Both the position numbers and the translations under genes were made by a program. 64,000 bases of DNA. It comes from Candidatus Defluviibacillus avedoerensis (GTDB lineage Bacteria > Pseudomonadota > Gammaproteobacteria > Burkholderiales > Burkholderiaceae_C). Shown here one piece after another: positions 46,805-56,242 of this stretch; position 1 is the stretch's first letter; each line of letters starts with the position of its first letter. The stretch is taken from the NCBI GenBank assembly GCA_016703665.1, contig JADJBS010000005.1:1-64000 (forward strand), written 5' to 3'. A model generated the notes under the pieces. It had not been told where the DNA came from and made no database searches. It was given only the letters and a program-made list of their open reading frames with translations.

Positions 46805-48130
46805 ATGGATGTTCTGTTGATTGTTTTTCTGACCCTGCTTAACGGGGTATTTGCCATGTCAGAAATGGCGCTTGCCTCGAGCCGCAAAGCTCGTCTTGGG
46901 GCTTTGGTGGAGGCTGGCGACAGGAAGGCGCAGGTTGCACTGGACCTGATGGAGCACCCAACGCGGTTTTTATCGACCGTCCAGGTCGGCATCACCTCGA
47001 TTGGCATGCTGAACGGCATTGTGGGCGAGGCTGCGTTCAGCAGCGGTGTAGCGTTCTGGTTGCAGGGGCTGGGTGCCAGCGCCGGTGCTGCTGACGTGGC
47101 GGCAACGGCTCTGGTCGTGGCAGTCATTACCTTTGTCACCATCATTTTTGGCGAACTGGTGCCCAAACGTATCGGCCAGCTTTACCCTGAAACCACTGCA
47201 CGCTGGGTGGCTCCCCCTATGCGTTGGCTTGCCCGTATGGCGGGACCTTTTGTCAAGCTCTTGTCGGGGACTACGGCACTGGTACTGCGCTTGATGCGAA
47301 TTGACACCACGGGCTCGCGTGCGGTGACAGAGGAAGAAATCACCGCCAGCCTGGAAGAAGGGGTTGATGCCGGCTTGATTGAAGAGCATGAACACCAGAT
47401 GGTGCAGAACGTATTTCATTTAGACGACCGCTCACTCACCTCTCTTATGGTGCCACGGGACGAATTGATCTGGTTGGATGCTAGCAATACAATAGCGCAC
47501 AGCCTTGATCTGGTTGGCGTGAAAGGCCAGAAGTCTGCACATTCCTGGTATCCCGTTTGCCGGGGTGGCCTGGACGACGTGGTCGGCATCATTGGCCTGG
47601 CGCAGATGCTGGAACTTGGTCGTACGCAAGCTGGCACGATCGAGGCACACGCTACGCCGCCAGTGTATGTGCCTGAAACTCTGAGTGGAATGGAGCTCCT
47701 GGAGCAGTTCCGTAACAAAGCCAGCCGGATGGTGTTTGTGGTGGATGAGTACGGTGTTGTGCAGGGCTTGCTGACGCCGCGCGACCTATTGGAGGCCATC
47801 ACGGGTGAGTTGCGCTCAGATGCTCAGGCCGACGACTGGGCCACCCTTCGCGACGATGGCGCCTGGGCGCTGTCAGGTTTAATGCCAGTGTCCGAACTCA
47901 AATCTCGCCTGAATCTGGAAGACTTGCCTGACGAAGACAAAGGCCGCTACAACACGCTGGCAGGCCTCTTGATGGCAGTCAGTGGGCGATTGCCTCAAGT
48001 GAATGAGCGTGTGGATTGCGTTGGCTGGCACTTTGACGTGCAGAGTCTGGACGGTCGGCGCATTGCCAAGGTGATCGCAAGGCCGATGGTGCATGTGCCA
48101 GCAAGCGATAACTTACAAAAAGCGGCTTAG
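46805..48130 (+). CDS. CNNM/CorC-type transporter or haemolysin-family protein (DUF21, CBS pair, CorC_HlyC)
   Basis: 441 residues. An N-terminal DUF21 membrane domain with about four TM helices comes first (VLLIVFLTLLNGVFAMSEMA; VVAVITFVTIIFGELVPKRI). Two CBS domains follow (VMVPRDELIWLDASNTIA; ASRMVFVVDEYGVVQGLLTP), then a C-terminal CorC_HlyC domain (GRLPQVNERVDCVGWHFDVQ). Members are implicated in Mg2+/Co2+ efflux or cyclic-nucleotide-regulated ion transport; the haemolysin name is historical. ATG 46805 is preferred over TTG 46802. The 3' end overlaps the convergent DUF1854 gene by 18 bases. Confidence 0.9.
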   Translation: MDVLLIVFLTLLNGVFAMSEMALASSRKARLGALVEAGDRKAQVALDLMEHPTRFLSTVQVGITSIGMLNGIVGEAAFSSGVAFWLQGLGASAGAADVAATALVVAVITFVTIIFGELVPKRIGQLYPETTARWVAPPMRWLARMAGPFVKLLSGTTALVLRLMRIDTTGSRAVTEEEITASLEEGVDAGLIEEHEHQMVQNVFHLDDRSLTSLMVPRDELIWLDASNTIAHSLDLVGVKGQKSAHSWYPVCRGGLDDVVGIIGLAQMLELGRTQAGTIEAHATPPVYVPETLSGMELLEQFRNKASRMVFVVDEYGVVQGLLTPRDLLEAITGELRSDAQADDWATLRDDGAWALSGLMPVSELKSRLNLEDLPDEDKGRYNTLAGLLMAVSGRLPQVNERVDCVGWHFDVQSLDGRRIAKVIARPMVHVPASDNLQKAA

Positions 48131-48607
48131 CAGCTTGCGTGAATGTGCGTTGAGTTCTCCCGTGTCCTTTACGATGAACTGAACGCCGTGGCTGCTGGCA
48201 ATCAACAGCGCGGCGCCCGGCAGGCGGCGGATGTCTTCCTCGCCCTTGAGCACAAACTCGGTTTGCCCACGGTCAGTTGCCACTGTCCAGGTGCTGGGCG
48301 TCGAAAAAGTTGAAACTCTGAGGATCTGCTGGATCACCGGGAAGAATTCGCGCTGACCCAGCTCCTCTTGCAGCAAGGCTCTGTCCTGCGGGGGCAGGTC
48401 GCGCATGTGAGGAATCCAGGCCAGTTCATGTCCATCTGGCCCCATGATCGAGAGGCCTTCATCTGGTGCACCAATCGGAAAGGCCCGAACAGGCTGGACG
48501 CCCGTTTGAGCCTTGCCGTCTGCACCGGTATAAACCAGTTGACCAAATGGGTTGCGACTCAATTGAAAGCTTGAATTGTTGGTGAGGGCGATGGTCTGGG
48601 CGCTCAT
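48113..48607 (-). CDS. Cyanophycin-metabolism-associated DUF1854 protein
   Basis: 164 residues. FGQLVYTGADGKAQTGVQPV and FPIGAPDEGLSIMGPDGHEL are typical of the DUF1854 group that neighbours cyanophycin synthetase genes. The gene overlaps the ABC transporter by 4 bases and is transcribed with it. No catalytic motif is evident. It may be an accessory to the transporter. The linkage to cyanophycin is by genomic context rather than experiment. Confidence 0.85.
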   Translation of the reverse strand: MSAQTIALTNNSSFQLSRNPFGQLVYTGADGKAQTGVQPVRAFPIGAPDEGLSIMGPDGHELAWIPHMRDLPPQDRALLQEELGQREFFPVIQQILRVSTFSTPSTWTVATDRGQTEFVLKGEEDIRRLPGAALLIASSHGVQFIVKDTGELNAHSRKLLSRFL

Positions 48608-50982
48608 ACTGCGGCTCCGTTATGCGGGGTCGTCGCGTGGGGACTGATCACATCGGCTTCGCCACTACGCAACTCGCTATGGGCAAAGTTGGGGGATTGC
48701 CGCAATGGGTCTTCCTCTGTCGCCTCTTGTTCGGCGCGGCGGGCCTGGGCCATATACAGGCGGTAATAGGCGCCCTGTGCTGCCATCAGTTCATCATGTG
48801 GTCCAACTTCAACCACCTGCCCACGGTCCATGACGACGAGCCGGTCTGCTTTGCGTAGCGTGGACAGACGGTGCGCGATGGCAATGGTGGTGCGTCCCTG
48901 CACAAGATTGTCCAGCGCTTTCTGGATTTCCTTTTCGGTTTCTGTATCCACCGCAGAGGTGGCTTCGTCAAGGATCAAGATCCGTGGGTCGATCAACAGC
49001 GCGCGGGCAATGGAGATGCGTTGGCGCTCACCGCCTGACAAGCCCTGTCCCCGCTCGCCGACCAAGGAGTCATAACCCAGTGGTAAACGCAAAATGAACT
49101 CGTGCGCATGGGCGGCTCGTGCAGCTGCCACGATTTCTTCGCGGGTGGCTTCAGGCTTGCCATAGGCAATGTTTTCAGCAATCGTGCCAAAGAAGAGAAA
49201 AGGCTCTTGCAGCACCAGGCCAATGTTGCTGCGGAAGTCTGCAATGCCAAAGCGGCGGATGTCCACACCGTCGAGCTTGATCGAGCCTTCGCTCACGTCA
49301 TAGAAACGGCAAATCAGGTTGACCAGTGTGCTCTTGCCTGAGCCACTGTGGCCTACCAAGCCAATCATCTCTCCGGGTTGGATCGCCAAATCCAGGTTGC
49401 GGATGACCGATCGGTTGCCGTAGCGAAAGGCCAGTCGGCTCATCTCGAGTCTGCCTTCTACACGTGCCAGCTTCACGGGTTGCGCTGGCTCGGGCACGGC
49501 CGACACGTGGTCCAGCACATCAAAAATACGCTTGGCGCCAGCAGCAGCTTTTTGGGTGACGGACACAATCCGGCTCATGGAATCGAGCCGACCGTAAAAG
49601 CGGCCGATGTACGCGATGAAAGCGGTGAGAACGCCAACGGTGATGTGGTGGTTGGCTACCTGCCAGATGCCGAAAGCCCATACCACCAGCAAACCTATCT
49701 CGGTCATCAGAGACACGGTGGGTGAGAAGACCGACCAAGTCTTGTTCAGACGGTCGTTCAGTTCCAGGTTGCGCATATTGGCCTCGCGGAATCGGCGACC
49801 TTCTCGTTTTTCTTGAGCAAAGGCTTTGACCACTCGCGCACCGGGGATGGTGTCAGCAAGAACGTTGGTGACTTCACCCCAGATACGGTCGATTTTCTCG
49901 AAACCTGTTCGCAAGCGGTCCCGCACCATGTGAATGATCCATGCAATAAAAGGCAGTGGCAACAGGGTGACCAGGGTGAGCCAGGGGTCAATGGTGGCCA
50001 GGATGATGGCAGTCATCAGGATCATCAGTACATCAGTGGCAAAGTCGAGGCCGTGCAAGGACAAAAATACGCTGATGCGGTCAGATTCCGATCCGATCCG
50101 CGCTATCAGGTCACCTGTTCTTTTTGATCCAAAGTAGTCCAGCGACAAGCCCAGCAGGTGGTCAAAGGTAGTGGTTCGCAAGTCTGCGCTGATGCGTTCA
50201 GACACCAACGCCAGCACGTAAGTGCGCGCCCAGTTAAGTGCCCAAGCGGCCACCGCAGCCAGTAGCAAGCCGCCCAGGTACATGCCGACGAGGTCTGGAT
50301 CAATCTTTTGCCCGTTCTGAAAAGGGATCAGGATGTCGTCCATGATCGGCATGGACAGGTAGGGCGCAATCAGCGTGGCGGCTGTGGAGAGCAACGTCAG
50401 TACAAAACCCAGTAGCAACTGACCCTGGTAGGGCTTGGCAAAGCGCCAAAGCCGCAACAACACCCAAGTGGACGGGGGGGAGTGCAACTCACGCGCGCAA
50501 ACCGGGCATTCTTCGCTGTCAGGCGGCACCGGCGCGTGGCATGACGGGCAGGCGGCATGTTCGTCAGTCGCTTCGTCAGGTGGGGCATCCAGGTGATTTT
50601 GGAGCTTTTCAAAGCGCTGGATCAGGCGCATGGCTTGCAGGTTGTGACCCAGGGTGTAACGCCAATGCGCAATCCGCTCAGCTGCGTTTACCAATTCCAG
50701 TACGCCAACACCACCGTGGTCATTGTGACGCAGTGTCAAGCTGCTGCCTACGGCCCAATGCTGAATCTGTGCATGGGCCGAGCGCCAGCTCAAAAGGCGA
50801 CGGTTGCTCAGCACTAAATACTGAGGTTTGAAGTGCAATTGCTCGTCCAGGTCAACCTCCAGCCATGCCAGGACGTTTTCACCAGGGTCAAGCTGCTGTC
50901 GCACAGCGTCTGGCACCCCTGAGGGGAATGGTTCTGCGACGGGGGTAATGCTGGATGTTGCGGTTGATTCTGAGAGTTGCAT
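48604..50982 (-). CDS. Cyanophycin-metabolism-associated ABC exporter (fused permease-ATPase)
   Basis: 792 residues from ATG 50982. The N-terminal 190 residues form an unusual cytoplasmic extension with PH-like character (HFKPQYLVLSNRRLLSWRSA) and a zinc-ribbon CPSCHAPVPPDSEECPVC. Six TM helices follow (about 230-520), then a nucleotide-binding domain with Walker A GLVGHSGSGKSTL, signature LSGGERQRISIA and Walker B ILILDEATSAVD. All ATPase motifs are complete. The gene is divergent from two cyanophycin synthetases. Exporting a polymer as large as cyanophycin seems unlikely; amino acid, dipeptide or ion export linked to polymer turnover is possible. Confidence 0.88.
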   Translation of the reverse strand: MQLSESTATSSITPVAEPFPSGVPDAVRQQLDPGENVLAWLEVDLDEQLHFKPQYLVLSNRRLLSWRSAHAQIQHWAVGSSLTLRHNDHGGVGVLELVNAAERIAHWRYTLGHNLQAMRLIQRFEKLQNHLDAPPDEATDEHAACPSCHAPVPPDSEECPVCARELHSPPSTWVLLRLWRFAKPYQGQLLLGFVLTLLSTAATLIAPYLSMPIMDDILIPFQNGQKIDPDLVGMYLGGLLLAAVAAWALNWARTYVLALVSERISADLRTTTFDHLLGLSLDYFGSKRTGDLIARIGSESDRISVFLSLHGLDFATDVLMILMTAIILATIDPWLTLVTLLPLPFIAWIIHMVRDRLRTGFEKIDRIWGEVTNVLADTIPGARVVKAFAQEKREGRRFREANMRNLELNDRLNKTWSVFSPTVSLMTEIGLLVVWAFGIWQVANHHITVGVLTAFIAYIGRFYGRLDSMSRIVSVTQKAAAGAKRIFDVLDHVSAVPEPAQPVKLARVEGRLEMSRLAFRYGNRSVIRNLDLAIQPGEMIGLVGHSGSGKSTLVNLICRFYDVSEGSIKLDGVDIRRFGIADFRSNIGLVLQEPFLFFGTIAENIAYGKPEATREEIVAAARAAHAHEFILRLPLGYDSLVGERGQGLSGGERQRISIARALLIDPRILILDEATSAVDTETEKEIQKALDNLVQGRTTIAIAHRLSTLRKADRLVVMDRGQVVEVGPHDELMAAQGAYYRLYMAQARRAEQEATEEDPLRQSPNFAHSELRSGEADVISPHATTPHNGAAV

Positions 50983-51160
50983 GTTGTAACCAAGGGGCCC
51001 GGATGGGATTTTCGCCGACTTCACCCTCACAGGCGGCAGAATGCTGCATAACGCTTCAGAAGACCTTCTTGCCGACAAGGCACAATTCCACCGTTGCAGC
51101 CTTTTTGATACCCGCTGATTTCTGGCGGCGTAGTGCGCTTTGAGGCTTTTTGTTCTACCT
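50983..51160. promoter_or_regulatory. Divergent promoter region of the cyanophycin locus
   Basis: 178 bases between the ABC exporter (minus) and the first cyanophycin synthetase (plus). It holds no convincing gene. Both transcription units must start here, so coordinated control is likely. I see no clear operator. A short TTT-rich stretch (TGAGGCTTTTTGTTCTACCT) precedes the synthetase start and lacks a strong Shine-Dalgarno. Confidence 0.5.
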
Positions 51161-53332
51161 ATGAAATACGATATTCGCCTGTTGCGCATCCAATATTTGC
51201 GTGGTCCCAATATCTGGACTTACCGTTCTGCCCTGGAAGTCTGGCTTGATTTGGGTGCACTGGAAGATCTGCCTTCCAGCAAAATCCCTGGCCTGACTGA
51301 AAAACTCGTGGCATGGCTGCCTGCTTTGGCTGAGCATCATTGCGGTGTGGGCGAAAAAGGTGGATTCTTGCAGCGCCTGCAAGAAGGCACCTGGGCCGGT
51401 CACATTCTGGAACATGTGGTGATCGAATTGCTTAACCTGGCGGGCATGCCAACCGGGTTCGGCCAGACTCGAAGCACAAGCAAAACCGGTGTTTATCGCA
51501 TGGTGTTCCGCGCCCGGGACGAACAAGTTGCGCGCACAGCACTGGCCGAAGGGCACACTTTGCTGCTGTCAGCGATCAATGGTGAAAGGTTTGACGTGGC
51601 CGCTGCGGTGACGCGTTTGCGTGACACCGTTGACGACTGTTACCTTGGACCAAGCACTGGCGCTATTGTGACGGCAGCGACAGATCGAGGGATTCCGCAT
51701 ATCCGTCTGAACGACGGTAATTTGGTGCAACTCGGCCACGGTGCCCGCCAGCGGCGCATTTGGACAGCGGAAACTGAGAAAACCAATGCCATTGCCGAAA
51801 ATATTGCGGGTAACAAGGATCTGACCAAGACGCTGCTCACCTCTTGCGGTGTCCCGGTTCCTGAAGGTGAGATTGTCGATGGCCCAGAGGCCGCGTGGGT
51901 GGCGGCGCAAGACATTGGTTTGCCCGTCGTTGTGAAGCCACTGGACGGCAATCATGGCCGCGGTGTGTCGATAGAACTGACGAATCGTGCCGATATTGAA
52001 GCGGCCTTCAAAATTGCCGAAACCGAAGGCAGCGAGGTGATTGTTGAGCGCCATATTCCGGGCGATGAGCACAGGGTTCTGGTGGTCGGGGGCAAGGTGG
52101 TTGCCGCAGCAAGAGGGGAAAGCATTTACATCGTCGGGAATGGGCGCGATACCGTGGTCAAGCTGATTGACGATCAGCTCAATTGCGACCCTCGTCGAGG
52201 CGACGCTGAAGAGTTTCCGCTAGAGACCATCCGCCTCGACCGCGAGCCTGCCATGAAGCTTTTGCTGGAGCGCCAGGGCCTGCACGGTGACGCGATGCCA
52301 GCGGATCAGCAGCGTGTACTGGTGCAGCGCAACGGCAATGTGGCGATTGACTGCACCGATGATGTTCACCCTGATGTGGCACATGCAGTTAGCTTAGCCG
52401 CCCGGGTGGTGGGGCTGGATGTGGCAGGTATCGACTTGGTTGTTCAGGACATTTCCAAGCCTTTGCAGCCCCAACGAGGCGCCGTGGTCGAAGTCAATGC
52501 GGGTCCAGGGCTGTTGATGCATTTGCGTCCGGCAGTGGGTAAGCCACGACCTGTGGGGCAAGCCATTGTCAATCACCTGTTTGAGCCAGCCGACACGGGG
52601 CGCGTGCCCATCGTTGGTGTATCTGGAACAGTTGGGACGGCAGATATTGCGCGCAAGATTGCCTGGTTGCTTCACCTCAGTGGCAAGCACGTGGGACTGG
52701 CGTGCCAACATGGCCTGTACCTGCGCACACGCTGTGTTGAGAAAGCAAACAGTGCCAATTGGGTGTCCGGCAACCGTCTGTTGATGAACCGCGATGTGAA
52801 TGCTGTGGTGCTCGAAAACGGTCCCTTGAGCATTCTGAAGGACGGTCTAGCCTATGACCGTTGCACCGTGGGTGTGGTGACTGATTTTGGCAACTTTGAA
52901 GGCCAGTCTGACTACGATATTTCGGAGCCGGAGCATATGCGAAAGGTACTGCGCACACAGGTTGATGTGGTGCTTCCAGAGGGGGTTGCCGTGCTGAATG
53001 CCAACGACCCGGGGGTGGCTGAGTTGGCCGATTTGTGTGATGGCGACGTCATCATGTACGCCGCAGATGAAGCGACGCCTGAGCTGGCAGCACACAGGGC
53101 CAGTGACCGGCGTGCGGTTTTTGTGCGAAATGGTTGGGTCATGCTCGCGGCTGGAGCCCAAGCTGTGCCCTGTGTCGAGATTGCACGTGTAGAACGCGCA
53201 CGCAGGCAACCTGCGCCCGTGGCGGAACATCTGCTGGCCGCAGTTGCAGCAGCCTGGGCACTCGGGATTGGTTCAGAACTGATTGCCGCAGGCCTCGAAA
53301 CCTTTGACCCGATGTTGGGTCGCCAGTCTTAA
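51161..53332 (+). CDS. Cyanophycin synthetase-like protein with degenerate Mur-ligase site (CphA')
   Basis: 723 residues. It shares the N-terminal domain (RIQYLRGPNIWTYRSALEVW) and the ATP-grasp domain (IGLPVVVKPLDGNHGRGVSI; VEVNAGPGLLMHLRP) of cyanophycin synthetase, but the Mur-ligase-like C-terminal half is altered. Where CphA has GTNGKTTT, this has VSGTVGTADIARKIAWLL, so the P-loop Lys and Thr are missing. It also lacks about 130 C-terminal residues. Related truncated copies called CphA' occur beside CphA in Ralstonia and other Burkholderiales. One active site (Asp addition) may remain while Arg addition is lost, or the protein may be structural or regulatory. Confidence 0.88.
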   Translation: MKYDIRLLRIQYLRGPNIWTYRSALEVWLDLGALEDLPSSKIPGLTEKLVAWLPALAEHHCGVGEKGGFLQRLQEGTWAGHILEHVVIELLNLAGMPTGFGQTRSTSKTGVYRMVFRARDEQVARTALAEGHTLLLSAINGERFDVAAAVTRLRDTVDDCYLGPSTGAIVTAATDRGIPHIRLNDGNLVQLGHGARQRRIWTAETEKTNAIAENIAGNKDLTKTLLTSCGVPVPEGEIVDGPEAAWVAAQDIGLPVVVKPLDGNHGRGVSIELTNRADIEAAFKIAETEGSEVIVERHIPGDEHRVLVVGGKVVAAARGESIYIVGNGRDTVVKLIDDQLNCDPRRGDAEEFPLETIRLDREPAMKLLLERQGLHGDAMPADQQRVLVQRNGNVAIDCTDDVHPDVAHAVSLAARVVGLDVAGIDLVVQDISKPLQPQRGAVVEVNAGPGLLMHLRPAVGKPRPVGQAIVNHLFEPADTGRVPIVGVSGTVGTADIARKIAWLLHLSGKHVGLACQHGLYLRTRCVEKANSANWVSGNRLLMNRDVNAVVLENGPLSILKDGLAYDRCTVGVVTDFGNFEGQSDYDISEPEHMRKVLRTQVDVVLPEGVAVLNANDPGVAELADLCDGDVIMYAADEATPELAAHRASDRRAVFVRNGWVMLAAGAQAVPCVEIARVERARRQPAPVAEHLLAAVAAAWALGIGSELIAAGLETFDPMLGRQS

Positions 53333-53345
53333 AGAGTTGATAGCC

Positions 53346-55928
53346 ATGGATGTTTCACGTATTCGCGCATTGCGCGGCCCCAATCTCTGGAGTCGTCATA
53401 CCGCTGTTGAGGCCATCGTGCAATGCTCTCCTGAAGAGATGTCATTGCCGTGTCTTGTGGGCTTTGAGGCGCGACTGCGGGCGTTGTTTCCGCAGGTTGG
53501 CTCTCTGCTGCAACCAGGGGGCAAGATCGAAGATGTCTCATTGGCGCATGTATTGACGGCATCGGCCTTAGGCCTTCAGGCGCAAGCGGGTTGCCCTGTG
53601 ACCTTCAGCCGAACCAACATCACGCCTGAAATGGGCGTGTTTCAGGTGGTAGTCGAGTACACCGAGGAGGCTGTTGGCAAACTGGCGCTGGCGCAGGCAC
53701 AAACCTTGGTTCAAGCGGCTGCGTCTGGTGAACAGTTTGACGTGTCTGCCGCCATTGCCACCCTGCGCGAAATGGATGAAGACACTCGCTTAGGACCCAG
53801 TACGGGTTCCATCGTGAATGCTGCGCGTGCGCGCAACATCCCATTTCGGCGTTTGACCCAAGGCAGTTTGGTGCAGTTTGGCTGGGGTGCCAAGCAGCGG
53901 CGCATCTGGGCAGCCGAGGTGGATAGCACCAGCGCTGTGTCTGAGTCCATTGCACAGGACAAAGACCTCACCAAAACCTTGCTCCAGGCTGCAGGTGTGC
54001 CCGTGCCCATTGGCCGCCCGGTGTCGTCAATGGACGAGGCCTGGGCTGTTGCCACGGAAATTGGTCTGCCCGTGGTGGTCAAACCGCAAGATGGCAACCA
54101 GGGCAAGGGCGTGACGGTCAATATCGTGAGCCGTGAACACCTGGAAATTGCCTACAAGGCTGCGCAAGACATTGGCACTGTGATGGTCGAGAAATACTTG
54201 CCAGGCTATGACTATCGCTTGCTGGTGGTCGGCAGTCGCCTGGTGGCCGCAGCGCGGCGGGACCCACCGCTGGTGATCGGCGATGGACAGCATACGGTTC
54301 GCGAACTGGTGGACTTGGTCAATGCTGATCCTCGTCGGGGCGATGGTCATGCGACATCACTTACAAAAATCCGCTTTGATGACATTGCAGTGGCACGACT
54401 GGCACTGCAGGGTTTAACGCCATCATCAGTGCCAGAAAAAGGGCACCGCGTCATCCTTCGCAACAATGCGAACCTGAGTACAGGTGGCACGGCTTCAGAC
54501 GTTACTGACGATGTTCACCCTGAAGTGGCGTCCCGTGCTGTGGCGGCAGCCCAGTGCATCGGCTTGCATATCTGCGGCGTAGACGTGGTTGCTGAAACCA
54601 TGTTAAAGCCGCTCGAAGAACAAAGTGGTGGTGTGGTCGAAGTGAATGCGGCGCCCGGTCTGCGGATGCACCTTTCGCCTTCTTATGGCAAAGGCCGTGC
54701 CGTGGGCGAGGCGATCATCGACCACCTCTATCCGCCCGGTGAAGATGGACGAATTCCCACTGTGGCTGTGACGGGGACCAACGGCAAAACGACGACTGCG
54801 CGATTGATCAGCCACCTGTTTTCGACCAATGGTCTGCGTGTTGGCATGACCAATACAGACGGTGTTTATGTCGAAGGTCGCCAAATTGACAGTGGTGACT
54901 GCAGCGGCCCCAAGAGCGCCCGCAATGTGCTGATGCACCCTGACGTCGATGCGGCCGTTTTTGAGACCGCACGCGGCGGTATTCTGCGCGAAGGTTTGGG
55001 GTTTGACCGCTGCCAAGTGGCCGTGGTGACCAACCTTGGGGCTGGCGATCACCTGGGCTTGAACTACATCACCACGGTGGAAGACCTGGCGGTGCTCAAG
55101 CGGGTGATTGTCCAGAACGTAGCCAAAACAGGCTACGCAGTGCTGAATGCGGCTGACCCCATCGTGGCCAACATGGCTGGCGTGTGCCCGGGCAAGGTTG
55201 TTTTTTTTGCGCAGGACAGACACCACCCGGTGATGGCCACGCACCGTGTTCAAGGGCAGCGCACCGTCTATGTGGACGGCACCTTCCTGGTGGCATCTGA
55301 GGGCGCTTGGCGCGAGGCGATTGCCTTGCGCGATATTCCCATCACCCGCGATGGCACCATCGGGTTTCAGGTAGAGAACGTGATGGCTGCTGTGGCGGGT
55401 GCCTGGTGTGCAGGTGTACCCTGGGAGGCCATTCGCAGCGGTTTGGCCAGTTTCATGAACGATGCTGACAACGCGCCAGGCCGGTTCAATGTCATGGAAT
55501 ACAAGGGTGCCACCGTCATCGCAGATTACGGCCACAATCCAGACGCCATGCGTGCCCTGGTTTCTGCCGTCGATTCAATGCCAGCTAAGCGCAGATCCGT
55601 GCTGATCAGTGGTGCGGGTGACCGTCGCGATGACGATATCCGTGAGCAAACCCAGATTTTGGGTGCCGCTTTTGATGATGTATTGCTCTACCAGGATGCA
55701 TGTCAGCGTGGACGAGAAGACGGCGAAGTCATTGCCCTGCTACGCCAAGGCTTGACAGGTGCAACCCGAACCAAGCACATTGAAAACATCGATGGGGAGT
55801 TTGTGGCGATTGACCGCGCTTTGGAGCGCTTGAGTGCCGGGGATCTGTGCCTGATCTTGGTTGATCAAGTGAATGAAGCGCTTGAGCACCTGGCAAAACG
55901 CGTCCGCGAATCCAAAAACCAGGGTTGA
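53346..55928 (+). CDS. cphA: Cyanophycin synthetase
   Basis: 860 residues. It polymerises multi-L-arginyl-poly-L-aspartate, a nitrogen reserve, without ribosomes. Order: N-terminal domain (IRALRGPNLWSRHTAVEAIV); ATP-grasp domain (GLPVVVKPQDGNQGKGVTVN; VEVNAAPGLRMHLSPS); Mur-ligase-like domain with intact P-loop TVAVTGTNGKTTTARLISHL near residue 475; FETARGGILREGLGFDRC; DYGHNPDAMRAL; and GDRRDDDI. ATG 53346 matches the conserved MDVSRIRALRGPN start. It follows the truncated copy by 13 bases, as one transcript. No cyanophycinase is found in the window. Confidence 0.96.
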   Translation: MDVSRIRALRGPNLWSRHTAVEAIVQCSPEEMSLPCLVGFEARLRALFPQVGSLLQPGGKIEDVSLAHVLTASALGLQAQAGCPVTFSRTNITPEMGVFQVVVEYTEEAVGKLALAQAQTLVQAAASGEQFDVSAAIATLREMDEDTRLGPSTGSIVNAARARNIPFRRLTQGSLVQFGWGAKQRRIWAAEVDSTSAVSESIAQDKDLTKTLLQAAGVPVPIGRPVSSMDEAWAVATEIGLPVVVKPQDGNQGKGVTVNIVSREHLEIAYKAAQDIGTVMVEKYLPGYDYRLLVVGSRLVAAARRDPPLVIGDGQHTVRELVDLVNADPRRGDGHATSLTKIRFDDIAVARLALQGLTPSSVPEKGHRVILRNNANLSTGGTASDVTDDVHPEVASRAVAAAQCIGLHICGVDVVAETMLKPLEEQSGGVVEVNAAPGLRMHLSPSYGKGRAVGEAIIDHLYPPGEDGRIPTVAVTGTNGKTTTARLISHLFSTNGLRVGMTNTDGVYVEGRQIDSGDCSGPKSARNVLMHPDVDAAVFETARGGILREGLGFDRCQVAVVTNLGAGDHLGLNYITTVEDLAVLKRVIVQNVAKTGYAVLNAADPIVANMAGVCPGKVVFFAQDRHHPVMATHRVQGQRTVYVDGTFLVASEGAWREAIALRDIPITRDGTIGFQVENVMAAVAGAWCAGVPWEAIRSGLASFMNDADNAPGRFNVMEYKGATVIADYGHNPDAMRALVSAVDSMPAKRRSVLISGAGDRRDDDIREQTQILGAAFDDVLLYQDACQRGREDGEVIALLRQGLTGATRTKHIENIDGEFVAIDRALERLSAGDLCLILVDQVNEALEHLAKRVRESKNQG

Positions 55929-55947
55929 TTTGTGTGAGGGCGCGTGC

Positions 55948-56121
55948 TCAGTCAAAATGGACAAAAAGGCCCACAGCAATCAACACCGTGACCGCGATCA
56001 CTACGGCAATGGCAAAGTGTCCTGTTAACTGCTTGGGTTCTTGAGGTGATTCGAGCGGCATGCGATCTGTCGCTTCGATCTCCCGCAACATCTCAGCATG
56101 AATGGTTGTTTTGTGATCCAT
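55948..56121 (-). CDS. Small single-pass membrane protein
   Basis: 57 residues (ATG 56121): a soluble charged N-terminus (MDHKTTIHAEMLREIEATDR) and one C-terminal TM helix (FAIAVVIAVTVLIAVGLFVH) ending in FD. The call rests on codon use, the hydrophobic profile and the gap it fills; I do not recognise a family. It lies convergently behind cphA, so a link with the polymer is only positional. Confidence 0.5.
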   Translation of the reverse strand: MDHKTTIHAEMLREIEATDRMPLESPQEPKQLTGHFAIAVVIAVTVLIAVGLFVHFD

Positions 56122-56202
56122 GGTCCAAATGTTAGGCGTTGATCGGGTTCTGGTCAATTTGGAATTTGCAGTCTTTTGCCAAACGCGAAAGCTATGCTCA
56201 AG

Positions 56203-56236
56203 AAAAAGCCCCTGACCATGACGGCCAGAGGCTTTT
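56203..56236 (-). terminator. Rho-independent terminator downstream of tRNA-Thr
   Basis: On the minus strand, AAAAAGCCTCTGGCC and GGTCAGGGGCTTTTT can pair around a CGTCAT loop, ending in a T run. It lies 7 bases beyond the CCA end of the tRNA. The sequence is symmetrical enough to act on both strands. Confidence 0.8.
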
Positions 56237-56242
56237 TGTGAG

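Noticed and set aside
46805..48130. Haemolysin toxin
   Set aside because: The domain order DUF21-CBS-CBS-CorC indicates an ion transporter; the haemolysin label is historical.
54603..55535. 310-residue open frame antisense to cphA
   Set aside because: It lies wholly under the well-conserved Mur-ligase domain and shows no family signature.
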